Shown here piece by piece: positions 38,000-47,446 of a DNA stretch of 64,000 nucleotides (position 1 is the stretch's first letter; each line of letters starts with the position of its first letter). This DNA comes from Halomonas sp. Bachu 37 (GTDB lineage Bacteria > Pseudomonadota > Gammaproteobacteria > Pseudomonadales > Halomonadaceae). A model generated the notes under the pieces. The model had not been told where the DNA came from. It did not search any database and saw only the letters and a list, made by a program, of their open reading frames with translations. The stretch spans positions 1,550,001-1,614,000 of the forward strand of contig NZ_CP137552.1 of assembly GCF_039691755.1 (NCBI RefSeq), written 5' to 3'. Made by a program: the position numbers and the translations under genes.

Positions 38000-38663
38000 G
38001 TATGACCAGCCAGCGACCCAGGTTCATCACTCCAGCCAGGGACGCCGCGACGTAGGTGAAGGCGCAGGCGGTCAGCACATGGCGAGCACCGGGCATGTCG
38101 TAGGGAGGGACGTACTCTTTCAATAACGGCAAGGCGCGGTTGAAACTGGCATCGAATTCCACCGGAAGCGTCACCAGATGTACCAGAGCGGCGGTGCCGA
38201 AGCTGATCACCGCCATCGCCACCACCACCGCCAGGCCACCCGGAACCCGGGTAAGCAGAAACAGAAACGGGGCGGCCATCATCAACACGGCGCCGAGCTT
38301 TTCGGCTTTCTGCGCCATCCCGATCAGCCGGCTGCGCGCCAGCAGCGGGGGATATCCTTGGTGATGCTGGATGGCATGGCTGACTTCGTGGGCGGCCACC
38401 GTTACCGCTGTCAGAGAGCGACCGTCATGGACATCCGGGGAGAGCCGCACGCGGCGAGCTTCGGGATCATAGTGATCGCCTTGCTCGCTGCGTTCGACCT
38501 TGACCCCGTCGATACCCAAGCGGCGTAGGAGGTGGTCGGCAAGCTCGGCACCGGTCCCCGGGTAGTCGTCACGCCCGCGAGTATGGCGCTTGAGCACCCA
38601 CTTGGCCCAGACATTGGGCAGGATAAATACGGCCAGCAGCACGGCACCCAGTAGCACTACCAT
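37989..38663 (-). CDS. Membrane zinc metallopeptidase, YugP family
   Basis: Membrane-bound zinc peptidase of unknown substrate. 224 residues from the ATG at 38663, which has GAGGGG six bases upstream. An N-terminal helix (VVLLGAVLLAVFILPNVWA) is followed by a soluble part with the zinc motif HEVSHAIQH, two central helices (about 120-170) and a C-terminal helix. The family is widely called DUF/peptidase YugP. It overlaps the cmoB tail, and nothing nearby indicates a partner. Confidence 0.9.
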   Translation of the reverse strand: MVVLLGAVLLAVFILPNVWAKWVLKRHTRGRDDYPGTGAELADHLLRRLGIDGVKVERSEQGDHYDPEARRVRLSPDVHDGRSLTAVTVAAHEVSHAIQHHQGYPPLLARSRLIGMAQKAEKLGAVLMMAAPFLFLLTRVPGGLAVVVAMAVISFGTAALVHLVTLPVEFDASFNRALPLLKEYVPPYDMPGARHVLTACAFTYVAASLAGVMNLGRWLVILRR

Positions 38664-38726
38664 CGCAAGCCCCTCGTTCCGCGTGTTTGCCGGATTATCC
38701 CCCAACCAGCTGAGACTGGCTATCGA

Positions 38727-39851
38727 CTACTTCTCGTTCTCGGCTTTTATATGTTCGTCGACATCTCGGCGGACGGCTTCGACTCCCCAGGCGGAGATTT
38801 CGCCTTGGGAATAGGCATGCTCGGCCATCAAGGTGCTGTCCGGCGCCAATACCAGATCGCATTGGGTATAGCTGATATCGTCGCGCAGCTTCTGGATGGC
38901 TTTCTCGCGAGCGGGCTTCTTGTCCACTCGGCGAATATAGACCGCCTTGATACGGTCCGGATAGGCCTTGACGATATCGGCATAGACTTCGGGGTCGTGC
39001 TGGCCGCTATCGCCGATCAGAATACACGGCATGTCCTCGAACAGTTCCAGCATGTGGTTGATCAGATCACGCTTGTGTTCTTCGGCGCGGCGCGGCCAGG
39101 GGTGTCGCCAGGTCAGCCCCCATTCGCGCAGGAACAGGATCGGCCCTACCGGAATACGATTGAGCTGAAAAAAGGCTTCCAGCATTTCGTAGATTGCCCA
39201 CGGCCCCCGCGAGACGTACAGGATGGGCCGTTCCTGGCGATCAGTCGATCCCCGATGAAGCGCCTGGTACAGCGTCGCCACGCCGGGAAACGCCGTGCGT
39301 CGATGGGGCTTCTTGACGAATAATCGATAGAGCATGCGAATCTTGTCGGCCACACCGGTGTACATGACCGTATCGTCGATATCGCTGATCACCAGCAGGT
39401 CGGTTTCCGGCGGCGGGATGTAGATTTCCGCTTGTGCCCGTACCGGCGCTTCGTTATCCGCCGTCACGTGGAGGTGAGCCCGGTGCCAGGATACTTCGAT
39501 GGGTAAAGGGGTGTTCAAGGGAAGATGGGCATAGAAATACCCGTCGCGGTCCGTCACTACATCCAGCGTATTCTCGCCCAACCTGATGTGTATATGCGCC
39601 TGGTTCAGCCCCCGGCGGGCAATACGACGCACTATATCGGCGGTATCACGCAACATGCCGCGCCGGGGAATCGCTCTCCCCAGCGCAGCCTGGTGGAACA
39701 CCCGGCCCATCAGAAACACCTGCCTCTGCGAGCCGTAACCACGATAAGGGTGAACCACCATTCCGCCGCGACCGCTGTCGCCTTTCATCGGCTTGGCCAC
39801 TACATGGGCCAGCCGCTTGGCAAAGCTGGTCACACGGCGAAGTACTGCCAT
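38727..39851 (-). CDS. App1-type phosphatidate phosphatase domain protein (DUF2183)
   Basis: 374 residues. The C-terminal half (about 155-330) carries the HAD-like catalytic motif VISDIDDTVMYTG (DxDxT), then ILYVSRGPWAIYEMLEAFF and CILIGDSGQHDPEVYADIV, matching the catalytic domain of yeast phosphatidate phosphatase App1. The N-terminal half has a beta-rich stretch (IHIRLGENTLDVVTDRDGYF) typical of bacterial members. The likely reaction is dephosphorylation of phosphatidate or a related lipid phosphate; this is family inference. No signal peptide is clear. Its ATG shares its A with the stop of the DJ-1/PfpI gene upstream (TGATG), so the pair is coupled. Confidence 0.85.
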   Translation of the reverse strand: MAVLRRVTSFAKRLAHVVAKPMKGDSGRGGMVVHPYRGYGSQRQVFLMGRVFHQAALGRAIPRRGMLRDTADIVRRIARRGLNQAHIHIRLGENTLDVVTDRDGYFYAHLPLNTPLPIEVSWHRAHLHVTADNEAPVRAQAEIYIPPPETDLLVISDIDDTVMYTGVADKIRMLYRLFVKKPHRRTAFPGVATLYQALHRGSTDRQERPILYVSRGPWAIYEMLEAFFQLNRIPVGPILFLREWGLTWRHPWPRRAEEHKRDLINHMLELFEDMPCILIGDSGQHDPEVYADIVKAYPDRIKAVYIRRVDKKPAREKAIQKLRDDISYTQCDLVLAPDSTLMAEHAYSQGEISAWGVEAVRRDVDEHIKAENEK

Positions 39852-40417
39852 CAAGCGTGTTGCCCTTGGTGGCGGCCTTCCGCCAGCTCCTCGAGCAGCT
39901 TGGCATTGAAGGCGTCGAGATCCTTAGGCGTACGGCTCGATACCAGGCCGCTATCCACGACGACGGGTTCATCCACCCACTTCGCGCCGGCATTCTTGAG
40001 ATCCTGGGATATGGAAGGCACCGAGGTAAGACGACGCCCGTCGACCACTTCCGCGTTGATCAGAATCCACGGCGCATGACAGATCGCTGCTACCGGCTTA
40101 CCGGCATGAAAGAATTCCTTGACCAGCGCCAGGGCCGTCTCGTTGGTACGCAGCGCATCCGGGTTGAACAGACCGCCGGGCAATACCAGGCCGTGATAGT
40201 CGTTCATGCTGGCGGCATCCAGGGACTTCGATGCCGGGTAGGTGTCACCCCAGTCGGTTTCCGCCCAGGCGCGGATATCCTTGCCGTCCGGGGTGACGAT
40301 ATCCACTTCCACCCCGGCATCCTGCAGCGCCTTGCGCGGCGAACTCAGCTCTGACTCTTCAAAGCCATCGGCAGCGACAATCGCGACACGTTTTCCCTGT
40401 AGTGATTGAGTCATCAT
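39851..40417 (-). CDS. DJ-1/PfpI family protein (type 1 glutamine amidotransferase-like)
   Basis: 188 residues with the DJ-1/PfpI fold. VAAICHAPW holds the nucleophile Cys on the elbow, FEESEL supplies the usual acidic residue, and LVLPGGLFNPDALR is the family run. Members include the general stress protein YhbO/YraA, deglycases and proteases, so the exact activity is open. Two adjacent ATGs are possible starts; the second (40414) has better spacing (six bases) from AAGGAGA. Coupled to the App1-type phosphatase gene. Confidence 0.9.
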   Translation of the reverse strand: MMTQSLQGKRVAIVAADGFEESELSSPRKALQDAGVEVDIVTPDGKDIRAWAETDWGDTYPASKSLDAASMNDYHGLVLPGGLFNPDALRTNETALALVKEFFHAGKPVAAICHAPWILINAEVVDGRRLTSVPSISQDLKNAGAKWVDEPVVVDSGLVSSRTPKDLDAFNAKLLEELAEGRHQGQHA

Positions 40418-40516
40418 GCTCTCCTTATCGTGATGATAAACAATTCCGTCAAATCACAGCAGATTGCTTGCTGCACCGACAGTGTGGCTCATCACAACGC
40501 GTGTCGCAAAGTCTCC

Positions 40517-41944
40517 TCAATGGCCTAGCAGTTGACTGACATCCTTGGCTTCCCAGTGCGGAAAATGCTTGCGCACCAAAGCATTGAGGTCGGCCTCGAA
40601 CGCTGCCCAATCGGTTTGCGTGACCGATTGCAGTTGGTTGCCTGAAACCCTGCGGATCATTCCTGCCCCGACGGTGACGTTGTTCAACCGATCGACCACG
40701 GTGAAGCTTCCGGTGCCGGGGCTGGTACGGTAATCATCCAGCGGGATGGCGGCGGTCAGCTCTACCTCGCAGTGAGCAATGGCATTGAGTTCGAGACGCT
40801 CGGCCGGATGCTTTTCCAGGCTGTTGACGTCGATCTGGTAGTCGATCGTGCTCACCTGGCCGGAAAGATCGCGGGTCGCCAGCTTGAAATCGTAAAGCTT
40901 GCCCGGCACCAGGGCGTCCTCGTGCATCCACACGATATCGGCGGCGAAGGTATTCGACAGCGGTATTTCGGCATCCGCCGCCACCAGCCAATCGCCCCGG
41001 GAAATATCGATTTCATCGTCGAGGGTCACGGTGATTGCCTGGCCGGGATAGGCCGCTTCCAGGTCGCCGTCGAAGGTCACGATACGCTCGACGGTGGAGT
41101 GCTTGCCCGAAGGCAAGGCCTTGACCGCCTGGCCGGGTCGCAGGATACCGGCGGCCAGCGTGCCGCAATAGCCACGGAAATCGAGATTGGGCCGGTTGAC
41201 GTACTGCACCGGTAGCCGCAGGTCGCTGAGATTCTGGTCACGGCTGATCTCGACACTCTCCAGCAGCTCGATTAGCGTCTTGTCCTGGTACCACGGCGTG
41301 CGCTCGCTGCGGTTCACCACGTTGTCGCCTTGCAGCGCCGACATGGGCACGAAGCGAATATCGCGAGCCTGAAGATTGGTGGCGAACTCACGGTACTCGG
41401 CGACGATCTCGTCGAAACGGGCCTGGGAGAATTCAACCAGATCCATCTTGTTGACCGCGATGACCAGATGCTGGATGCCCAGCAGATCGGCGATAAAGCT
41501 GTGCCGCCGGGTCTGGGTCTGTACGCCGTAGCGGGCATCGATGAGGATGATGGCAAGACTCGCCGTCGAAGCGCCTGTGGCCATGTTACGGGTGTACTGC
41601 TCGTGTCCCGGGGTATCGGCGATGATGAACTTGCGCTTGTCGGTGGAGAAGAAACGATACGCCACATCGATGGTGATGCCCTGCTCTCGCTCCGACTGCA
41701 GGCCATCGACCAGCAGCGCCAGGTCGACGGTATCGCCGGTGGTGCCGCTGGATTTCGACGCCTGGGTGATGGCGGCGAGCTGGTCCTCGTAGATCATCTT
41801 CGAATCGTGGAGCAGTCGACCGATCAAGGTCGACTTGCCGTCATCGACGCTACCGCAGGTGATGAAGCGCAGCAGGTCCTTGTTCTCGTGCTCGTGCAGG
41901 TACTGCTCGATGTTCTCGGCTATCAGGTTCGATTGGTGTGCCAT
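40517..41944 (-). CDS. cysN: Sulfate adenylyltransferase subunit 1 (GTPase) CysN
   Basis: GTPase subunit that drives ATP sulfurylase in assimilatory sulfate activation. 475 residues from MAHQSNL, the E. coli CysN length. Motifs: P-loop [27 protein letters not shown] and NKMDLV, followed by EF-Tu-like beta domains. There is no C-terminal APS kinase (CysC) domain, so that step must be elsewhere. The start lies 13 bases after the cysD stop. The frame extends 27 codons further up over cysD, but that part is not conserved. Confidence 0.97.
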   Translation of the reverse strand: MAHQSNLIAENIEQYLHEHENKDLLRFITCGSVDDGKSTLIGRLLHDSKMIYEDQLAAITQASKSSGTTGDTVDLALLVDGLQSEREQGITIDVAYRFFSTDKRKFIIADTPGHEQYTRNMATGASTASLAIILIDARYGVQTQTRRHSFIADLLGIQHLVIAVNKMDLVEFSQARFDEIVAEYREFATNLQARDIRFVPMSALQGDNVVNRSERTPWYQDKTLIELLESVEISRDQNLSDLRLPVQYVNRPNLDFRGYCGTLAAGILRPGQAVKALPSGKHSTVERIVTFDGDLEAAYPGQAITVTLDDEIDISRGDWLVAADAEIPLSNTFAADIVWMHEDALVPGKLYDFKLATRDLSGQVSTIDYQIDVNSLEKHPAERLELNAIAHCEVELTAAIPLDDYRTSPGTGSFTVVDRLNNVTVGAGMIRRVSGNQLQSVTQTDWAAFEADLNALVRKHFPHWEAKDVSQLLGH

Positions 41945-41957
41945 CAGACTTTCCCCA

Positions 41958-42920
41958 TTAAAAATAGCCTTCGCGCTTCTTCTTCTCCATCGACCCGGCT
42001 TGATCACGGTCGATGGCCCGGCCACTGCGTTCGCTGGTGCGGGTCAGCAGCATCTCCTGGATAATCTCGGGCAGTGTCGCGGCCTTCGACTCCACCGCGC
42101 CAGTCAGCGGGTAGCACCCCAGGGTACGAAAGCGCACCCATTTCTCTTCGGGTACTTCATTCGCCGCCAGCGGCAGGCGCTCGTCATCGACCATGACCTG
42201 CATGCCGTCACGCTCGACCACCGGCCGCGGCGCGGCGTAGTAAAGCGGCACGATGGCAATATGCTCGAGGTAGATGTACTGCCAGATATCCAGCTCGGTC
42301 CAGTTGGAGAGCGGGAAGACGCGGATCGATTCGCCCTTGTTGATCTTGGCGTTATAGGTGTTCCACAGCTCGGGACGCTGATTCTTGGGATCCCAGCGGT
42401 GATACTTATCGCGGAAGGAGTAGACGCGCTCCTTGGCCCGGCTGGCTTCTTCATCACGGCGAGCTCCGCCGAAGGCGGCATCGAAGCCGTGCTTGGTCAG
42501 TGCCTGCTTGAGCGCCTGGGTCTTCATGATATCGGTGTACTTGGCGCTGCCGTGATCGAAGGGGTTGATGTTGGCCGCCCGCCCCTCTTCGTTGGTATGC
42601 ACGATCAGCTCCATGCCCGCTTCACGCGCCATGCGATTGCGAAACTCGATCATCTCGCGGAACTTCCAGGTGGTGTCGATGTGCATCAGCGGGAACGGCG
42701 GCGTGCCAGGGTAGAATGCCTTGCGTGCCAGGTGCAGCATCACCGAGGAGTCCTTGCCGATCGAGTAGAGCATGACCGGATTGTCGAACTCGGCGGCGAC
42801 TTCGCGGATGATATGAATCGACTCCGCCTCGAGCTGCTTCAGGTGGGTCTGGCGTTCGGCACTCAGAATGGGCGCCGGCACTTGCTGTGCCGTGCTGGCA
42901 GCAGAAGAGAAATGGGTCAT
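41958..42920 (-). CDS. cysD: Sulfate adenylyltransferase subunit 2 CysD
   Basis: Catalytic subunit forming APS from ATP and sulfate. The PP-loop reads [39 protein letters not shown] and [20 protein letters not shown] runs (here [17 protein letters not shown]) are typical. 320 residues with a slightly long N-terminus (E. coli 302). It heads the cysDN operon; the 5' region to 43091 is AT-rich, in line with CysB-type control. Confidence 0.97.
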   Translation of the reverse strand: MTHFSSAASTAQQVPAPILSAERQTHLKQLEAESIHIIREVAAEFDNPVMLYSIGKDSSVMLHLARKAFYPGTPPFPLMHIDTTWKFREMIEFRNRMAREAGMELIVHTNEEGRAANINPFDHGSAKYTDIMKTQALKQALTKHGFDAAFGGARRDEEASRAKERVYSFRDKYHRWDPKNQRPELWNTYNAKINKGESIRVFPLSNWTELDIWQYIYLEHIAIVPLYYAAPRPVVERDGMQVMVDDERLPLAANEVPEEKWVRFRTLGCYPLTGAVESKAATLPEIIQEMLLTRTSERSGRAIDRDQAGSMEKKKREGYF

Positions 42921-43001
42921 GGCCCGGTTACCTCAAGTTTGCATCGGTACGGGCATCGGCCAGGGATGCCTCAAATATAGATGCAGGGTAACGCCGCCAC
43001 G

Positions 43002-43030
43002 ATAATAACCCAAAAGAATTAATAACTATC
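43002..43030 (-). promoter_or_regulatory. Possible activator-dependent promoter of cysDN
   Basis: On the minus strand TATTAT (43002-43007) is a good -10 candidate about 80 bases before cysD, but the matching -35 position (GATAGT, 43025-43030) is poor. The sequence upstream (43008-43062) is strongly AT-rich. This fits an activator such as CysB, which is inference from the pathway. Confidence 0.35.
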
Positions 43031-43062
43031 TTTTTAGATCAAAAAGAAATTTTCTACGCTCA

Positions 43063-43097
43063 TTTTACAAGCGTTACAGGTTTTACAAGCGCTACAG
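43063..43097. repeat. 18-base tandem repeat over the cpdA stop codon
   Basis: ttttacaagcgttacagg (43063-43080) is repeated as ttttacaagcgctacaga (43081-43098) with two differences. On the minus strand the first-read copy contains the cpdA stop TAG and further TAA codons follow, so termination is repeated. Probably a slippage duplication. Confidence 0.65.
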
Positions 43098-43841
43098 ATC
43101 CACTCGCTCGATCCATGTCGTCCAGCCAGCGTTACCAGCCCTACCACTATGGAGGTCGATGACACGATAGCCAGGGCGTGAGGCTTCATCGATGGTGAAG
43201 TGTTCGGCACCGGCCAGAAATTGGTCGGTCGTCGAGGGGCAACCGTACACGCCGATGACATGGTCACCGAACCCCTGCAGCCGGGCGAACGCCTGATGGG
43301 CATGGCCGAAGAGGATGACCTTCACCTGAGGATAGGCCGCCAGGCTCTGCCAGAACGCTTCGCGATCCTGCAAGCCGATCCTGTCCATCCAGGCCGTGCC
43401 CACGTCGAGCGGCGGATGATGCATGGCGATAACCGTCGGGCGCACGTCATTCTCGAGCCGTTCCACCAGTTCCGCCAACTGCTCCGCGCCCAGTTCGCCG
43501 TGGGGCTGTCCGCTGACCTGGGTATGCAGCAACAGTAAACGCCACCCCTGCATATCGACCTCGCGATGCAACGGATGCACCGCCTCCATCAGTTCGGGTT
43601 GATCGTGATTGCCGGGAAGCCAGAACCAGGGACAGGGCAAGCTTGCCAGTATCTCCTTGGCGAGCACGTAGGAAGCCGAGGTTTCATCCTGGCTGATATC
43701 GCCGCTGACCACCACGATATCCGGGCGCTTCTCAATGACCTGCTGCACCACGATTTGAAACTGGCGCAAGGGAAACCCCGCTCGCGAGGGGGCCTCTGGG
43801 TCGGCATGCAGATGGCAGTCGGTAATCTGGACCAGCCGCAT
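43092..43841 (-). CDS. cpdA: 3',5'-cyclic-AMP phosphodiesterase CpdA
   Basis: Metallophosphoesterase that hydrolyses cAMP. 249 residues from MRLVQITD; the metal-binding motifs appear in order as D-x-H (TDCHLHAD), GDISQD, GNHD, HHPP and GHAH. The ATG shares a base with the yqiB stop (TGATG). The order nudF-yqiB-cpdA is the same as in E. coli, where parE follows; here parE lies about 9 kb away. A 19-codon upstream extension overlaps yqiB and is not supported. Confidence 0.93.
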   Translation of the reverse strand: MRLVQITDCHLHADPEAPSRAGFPLRQFQIVVQQVIEKRPDIVVVSGDISQDETSASYVLAKEILASLPCPWFWLPGNHDQPELMEAVHPLHREVDMQGWRLLLLHTQVSGQPHGELGAEQLAELVERLENDVRPTVIAMHHPPLDVGTAWMDRIGLQDREAFWQSLAAYPQVKVILFGHAHQAFARLQGFGDHVIGVYGCPSTTDQFLAGAEHFTIDEASRPGYRVIDLHSGRAGNAGWTTWIERVDL

Positions 43842-44287
43842 CAAGGCGTCTCCGGCAAGTCGGCGTAAAGGCCATGGGCCAAGCCGTGCTCGAGCCATTC
43901 ACCGAGAAAGCGATTGAGCTGGAGCTTCTCATCGGGTTGATGCATGCGCGAATTAGGATAGCGATAGCGGCCTTCGAAGTGTCGCTCACGCTGGAAATCG
44001 GTCACTTCCGCCATGCGCACGTCATGATACAAATGTACGCGCATGCGTGGCGGCGGCATCACATCATCCCAGATTCCCGCCTGGGAGACGTGGAGAATAG
44101 TGGTGTAGGGGGCCTGTTCCTGAACCCGCAGTTGCAGCCGCCCCGCATCACGTCCCGCCGCATTGAGCACGATATCGCGGGACATGCCCGCCTCAAGCTC
44201 GCCCACCAGGCGAATCAGGCGCCAATAGTTGGCACTGCATTCTCCCTGCAGGGTTTTCAAATCCGTGACATAAGCGGCTCTTGCCAT
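43841..44287 (-). CDS. yqiB: DUF1249 protein YqiB
   Basis: Small uncharacterised protein of 148 residues, conserved next to nudF and cpdA in gammaproteobacteria. The run ANYWRLIRLVGEL and the C-terminal YRYPNSRMHQPDEKLQLNRF are the recognisable family parts. Function is unknown. It lies one base after nudF's stop and overlaps cpdA by one base, so all three should be translated from one message. Confidence 0.9.
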   Translation of the reverse strand: MARAAYVTDLKTLQGECSANYWRLIRLVGELEAGMSRDIVLNAAGRDAGRLQLRVQEQAPYTTILHVSQAGIWDDVMPPPRMRVHLYHDVRMAEVTDFQRERHFEGRYRYPNSRMHQPDEKLQLNRFLGEWLEHGLAHGLYADLPETP

Positions 44288-44288
44288 G

Positions 44289-44927
44289 TTAACTCCTTGC
44301 TCGTAACGAAGCGCGCTGCCCGGCCAGCCAGTGCATGGCGATCAAGCTCATGGCGTTGTCCAGTCGACCGTTTTCCAGAAGCTCCCAGGCGCGGGCGAAA
44401 CTCACCACATGCACGCGAATGTCTTCGTGCTCCTCGTCCAGGCCATGCACCCCGCCCAGGCCGCAACTATCGATCAGACCACAGAACAGCGTGACTTGCT
44501 CATTGCAGGCGCCGGGGCTGGGATAATAGGTATGCAACTTGATCAGCTCTCCGACGTTGCAGCCCGATTCCTCCAGGGCTTCACGCCGGGCGACATCCTC
44601 GAGGCTCTCTCCTTCCTCGACCAAGCCCGCTACCACTTCGAGCTTCCAAGGTGAATGTAGATCATCGATGGCACCGGCACGGAACTGCTCCACCATCACG
44701 ACCGCATCGCGCTTGACGTCATAGAGTAGTACACCCACGGCATCGAAACGGTCATGCACTTCACGCGTCATGACATTGCTCCAGCCACCCTCGAACAGAC
44801 GGTGACGAAGTTCAAGCGCTTCCAGGCGGAAAAAACCTTGATACAGGCAACGGCGCTGCTGCAATTCGACGTCATCGCGTCCCAGCAGTGGTCGAGCCAA
44901 ATCATCGGTTGTGTGGGTAGTGGTCAT
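44289..44927 (-). CDS. nudF: ADP-ribose pyrophosphatase NudF
   Basis: Nudix hydrolase splitting ADP-ribose to AMP and ribose-5-phosphate. The Nudix box is visible as GLVEEGESLEDVARREALEE followed by SG, and TYYPSPGACNEQVTLFCG is the usual ADPRase follow-on. The start at MTTTHTTDD (44927) has GGGAG six bases upstream, giving 212 residues (E. coli 209); upstream in-frame starts lack a site. First gene of nudF-yqiB-cpdA. Confidence 0.93.
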   Translation of the reverse strand: MTTTHTTDDLARPLLGRDDVELQQRRCLYQGFFRLEALELRHRLFEGGWSNVMTREVHDRFDAVGVLLYDVKRDAVVMVEQFRAGAIDDLHSPWKLEVVAGLVEEGESLEDVARREALEESGCNVGELIKLHTYYPSPGACNEQVTLFCGLIDSCGLGGVHGLDEEHEDIRVHVVSFARAWELLENGRLDNAMSLIAMHWLAGQRASLRARS

Positions 44928-45017
44928 GGAGAACTCCCGGGTAAACATTGACCTATTATCAATGGCTGTACCCGGGAATGCCAATCGGGGAACCGCGCGC
45001 TATAGAGAAAGAACCGC

Positions 45018-45665
45018 TTACAAGCTGTTCAACAGCGCCTCGGCTTCGCCGCGTAACGCTTCATCGGAGGCTTGACGGCCTTCTCGGGCCTCGCCCTCCA
45101 CCGCTCGCTGGGCATGGCCTCGCGCTTCGTCCTCGCGTCCCTCTTCCTTCAGATAAGCGGCATAGTAGAAATTGGTGTCGATACCGTTGGGGCGAATCTC
45201 GAGGGCCCGCTGGAACATGCGCTCCGCCGTTTCGCTGTTGCCGAACCCGAGCGGTCGTCCCGGCGCCCGGTCGTACAAGGCGCCCAGCGTGACATAAGCC
45301 GAGCCGTTGCCGCCCTGGGGGTCCAGCTCGATCGCACGTTCCAGTACGCTGCGCGCATCCTTGGCGCTGCCCAGCGCGCCCAGACCACTGCGCTCCCGTG
45401 CGTAGGAGGCAAGAATGATGCCCTGCCAGACCAGCACGTCGGCCTCCGCCTCATGCTCCTGCGCCAGGGCCTCGGCTTCTTCGGCCAGCGCCTCCAGGGT
45501 GTTGCGTCGTTCGCTGGAATCTTCCATCTGGGTCGTGGTGTGCTCCCAGCGGCTTTTCAAGGAGAACAGTTCGTCTTCATAGGCCCAGCCACTCAAGGGT
45601 GCCAACAGCAAGCCTGTCCCCAACAGGGCGGCGAGAATTGGTTGATACGGATGACGATGCTTCAT
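45018..45665 (-). CDS. Secreted TPR-repeat protein of unknown function
   Basis: 215 residues from MKHRHPY (GGAG eight bases upstream). The N-terminal signal peptide ends near PLSGWA, so the protein should be periplasmic. The rest is helical, with TPR-like units (ARSVLERAIELDP, AERMFQRALEIRP, FYYAAYLKEEGREDEARGHA) that usually bind partner proteins. The central part resembles the TPR domain found in TatT-like periplasmic proteins. Role unknown; the gene stands alone between nudF and greB. Confidence 0.8.
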   Translation of the reverse strand: MKHRHPYQPILAALLGTGLLLAPLSGWAYEDELFSLKSRWEHTTTQMEDSSERRNTLEALAEEAEALAQEHEAEADVLVWQGIILASYARERSGLGALGSAKDARSVLERAIELDPQGGNGSAYVTLGALYDRAPGRPLGFGNSETAERMFQRALEIRPNGIDTNFYYAAYLKEEGREDEARGHAQRAVEGEAREGRQASDEALRGEAEALLNSL

Positions 45666-45923
45666 GATGAAACTCCGATTGTTGTTGTGCCCGCAACGCG
45701 GTAAACAAGACGAGAACCAAGAATTCGGTTGGCTCACAGGCAATGTAACGAACGTTTGAATGATTGACCACCCTATATGACCTGGTGTGCCGAGGCCGGC
45801 TCCCGTATCGTGCATGTGAAGACTCACGACAAGTTGATACGCACCCTGGGGATGGAACAGTGACCGACAAGCGCAAGCGCCTTCACCAACCCGCTCAATG
45901 GAATCAATTCAAGGTGAATTCCG

Positions 45924-46469
45924 ATGAAAGGCCGTAATATGACCCGCTGGCGGGACCCGGCCAAGGACCCCCGACAGGAACCGAAGAGCAACCTGATCAC
46001 CGCGGAAGGTGCGGCACGACTACGCGGCGTGCTCGACCACCTGACGCGCGTCAAGCGACCCGCACTCTCCACCAAGGTAGGCGAAGCCGCCGCCCAGGGA
46101 GACCGCAGCGAAAACGCCGATTACACCTACAACAAGAAGGAGCTCAACCGCGTCATTGCTCGCATCGGCTACCTGACCAAGCGGCTGGACGAGGTTCAGG
46201 TAGTGGACCGTCTCCCCGCCGACCAGGAGAAGGTCTATTTCGGTGCCCATGTCACCCTCGAAGACGAGGAAGGCGAGGAGATACATATCCGTATCGTAGG
46301 CCATGACGAGACCCGGACCGAAAACCGCTGGATCAGTGTGGATGCGCCACTGGCCAAGACCCTGCTGGGCAAGAGACTGGATGATGACGTCACCGTGCTG
46401 GCGCCGGGCGGTGAAACCACTTACATCATCACCGCTATTTCCTATACGGCGCCGTCGGCAAAAGCCTGA
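45924..46469 (+). CDS. greB: Transcription elongation factor GreB
   Basis: Binds RNA polymerase through the secondary channel and stimulates cleavage of backtracked RNA. GDRSENADYTYNKKELNR, with the acidic tip of the coiled coil, identifies the N-terminal domain; the C-terminal FKBP-like domain has VYFGAHVTLEDEEG and IRIVGHDE. Basic GreB-type features favour GreB over GreA. 181 residues; ATG 45939 (176 residues) is also possible. Its last 28 bases overlap the convergent rsmC 3' end. Confidence 0.94.
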   Translation: MKGRNMTRWRDPAKDPRQEPKSNLITAEGAARLRGVLDHLTRVKRPALSTKVGEAAAQGDRSENADYTYNKKELNRVIARIGYLTKRLDEVQVVDRLPADQEKVYFGAHVTLEDEEGEEIHIRIVGHDETRTENRWISVDAPLAKTLLGKRLDDDVTVLAPGGETTYIITAISYTAPSAKA

Positions 46470-47446
46470 TAGACACGAAACCGGCGGTTATCCGCCAGCG
46501 TTTCAAACCCGCCGAAGGTCTCCTCCAGCACCTGGGGATAAGGCAGAAAGGCATTGGCCACGATGACCAGACGGCCGCCTCGGCTCAGGTATTGCGGCGC
46601 CTGGCGAATCAAACGCGCCGCCGGGCCGTAGTCGATGCTCCGCTCCTGATGAAACGGCGGGTTGCTGACGATGGTATCGAAGCGCCGCTCGTGAAGCGCC
46701 GAGTAGACATCGCTCGCCAACACGTCTCCCTGCAAGCCGTTGGCGGCCAGGGTGCGCCGGGTCGCCTCCACGGCGAAATGATTGACGTCCACCGCCGTTA
46801 TCCCGCAGCCCTGCCGGGCCAGGGTCGCGGCAAGAATGCCATCGCCACAGCCCATGTCCAGCACCCTCGAGCGCTGCGTTGGCTGCCATCTGGGCAAGGT
46901 ATCCAGCAGCAGCTGAGTCCCTTCGTCCAGCTTGCCGTGGCCGAATACGCCGGGATGGCTTTCCAGCACCAATCCATTGGCGGAAAACCGTATCCATTCA
47001 TCGGCCGCTTGCGGCCCGGTCTGCGGGCTCCGGGTAACGAAAAGCGAGCAGCGCCTGGCGCTGTCGATCTTCTCGCTTTCCATACCCATGGCCTCGAGCA
47101 GCTTGGGCACCCGCTTGATACCGCCCTGGTTTTCCCCGACGACGGTAAACGGCGTGCCCGGCGGAAGCTGTCGGCACAACCATTCAAGCCACCACTGCCC
47201 CAGTTGCAGCGCCTTGGGCCAGAACAGCACCCACTGCCCCGCTTCGTCTACAGCCAAGGAGTCGAAAGGCGTCAAACCTGATTTCCCTGCGGCACGAAAG
47301 CTATTCAGTACGGCGTGATCGGCGCTGATAACTGCCTTCGCCCGGGCCTGGAGCCAGGCATCCACAGGAGGCGCCACCCAGCATGGCGAAGGGTAAGCCT
47401 CGGCGTGGCGTTCAAGCAGCTGCCCTACGGGAGTTTGCGCTTGCAT
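46442..47446 (-). CDS. rsmC: 16S rRNA G1207 N2-methyltransferase RsmC
   Basis: Methylates G1207 of 16S rRNA. 334 residues (E. coli RsmC 343) with the two-domain layout: an inactive N-terminal copy (about 1-160, with VVGENQGGIKRVPKLLEAMG and KIDSARRCSLF) and a catalytic C-terminal one with VLDMGCGDGILAATLA and the N-P-P-F tetrad in VSNPPFHQE. IVANAFLPYPQVLEETFG matches RsmC more than RlmG. Its ATG overlaps the cmoM stop (TAATG). It ends inside greB. Confidence 0.92.
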   Translation of the reverse strand: MQAQTPVGQLLERHAEAYPSPCWVAPPVDAWLQARAKAVISADHAVLNSFRAAGKSGLTPFDSLAVDEAGQWVLFWPKALQLGQWWLEWLCRQLPPGTPFTVVGENQGGIKRVPKLLEAMGMESEKIDSARRCSLFVTRSPQTGPQAADEWIRFSANGLVLESHPGVFGHGKLDEGTQLLLDTLPRWQPTQRSRVLDMGCGDGILAATLARQGCGITAVDVNHFAVEATRRTLAANGLQGDVLASDVYSALHERRFDTIVSNPPFHQERSIDYGPAARLIRQAPQYLSRGGRLVIVANAFLPYPQVLEETFGGFETLADNRRFRVYQAFADGAV

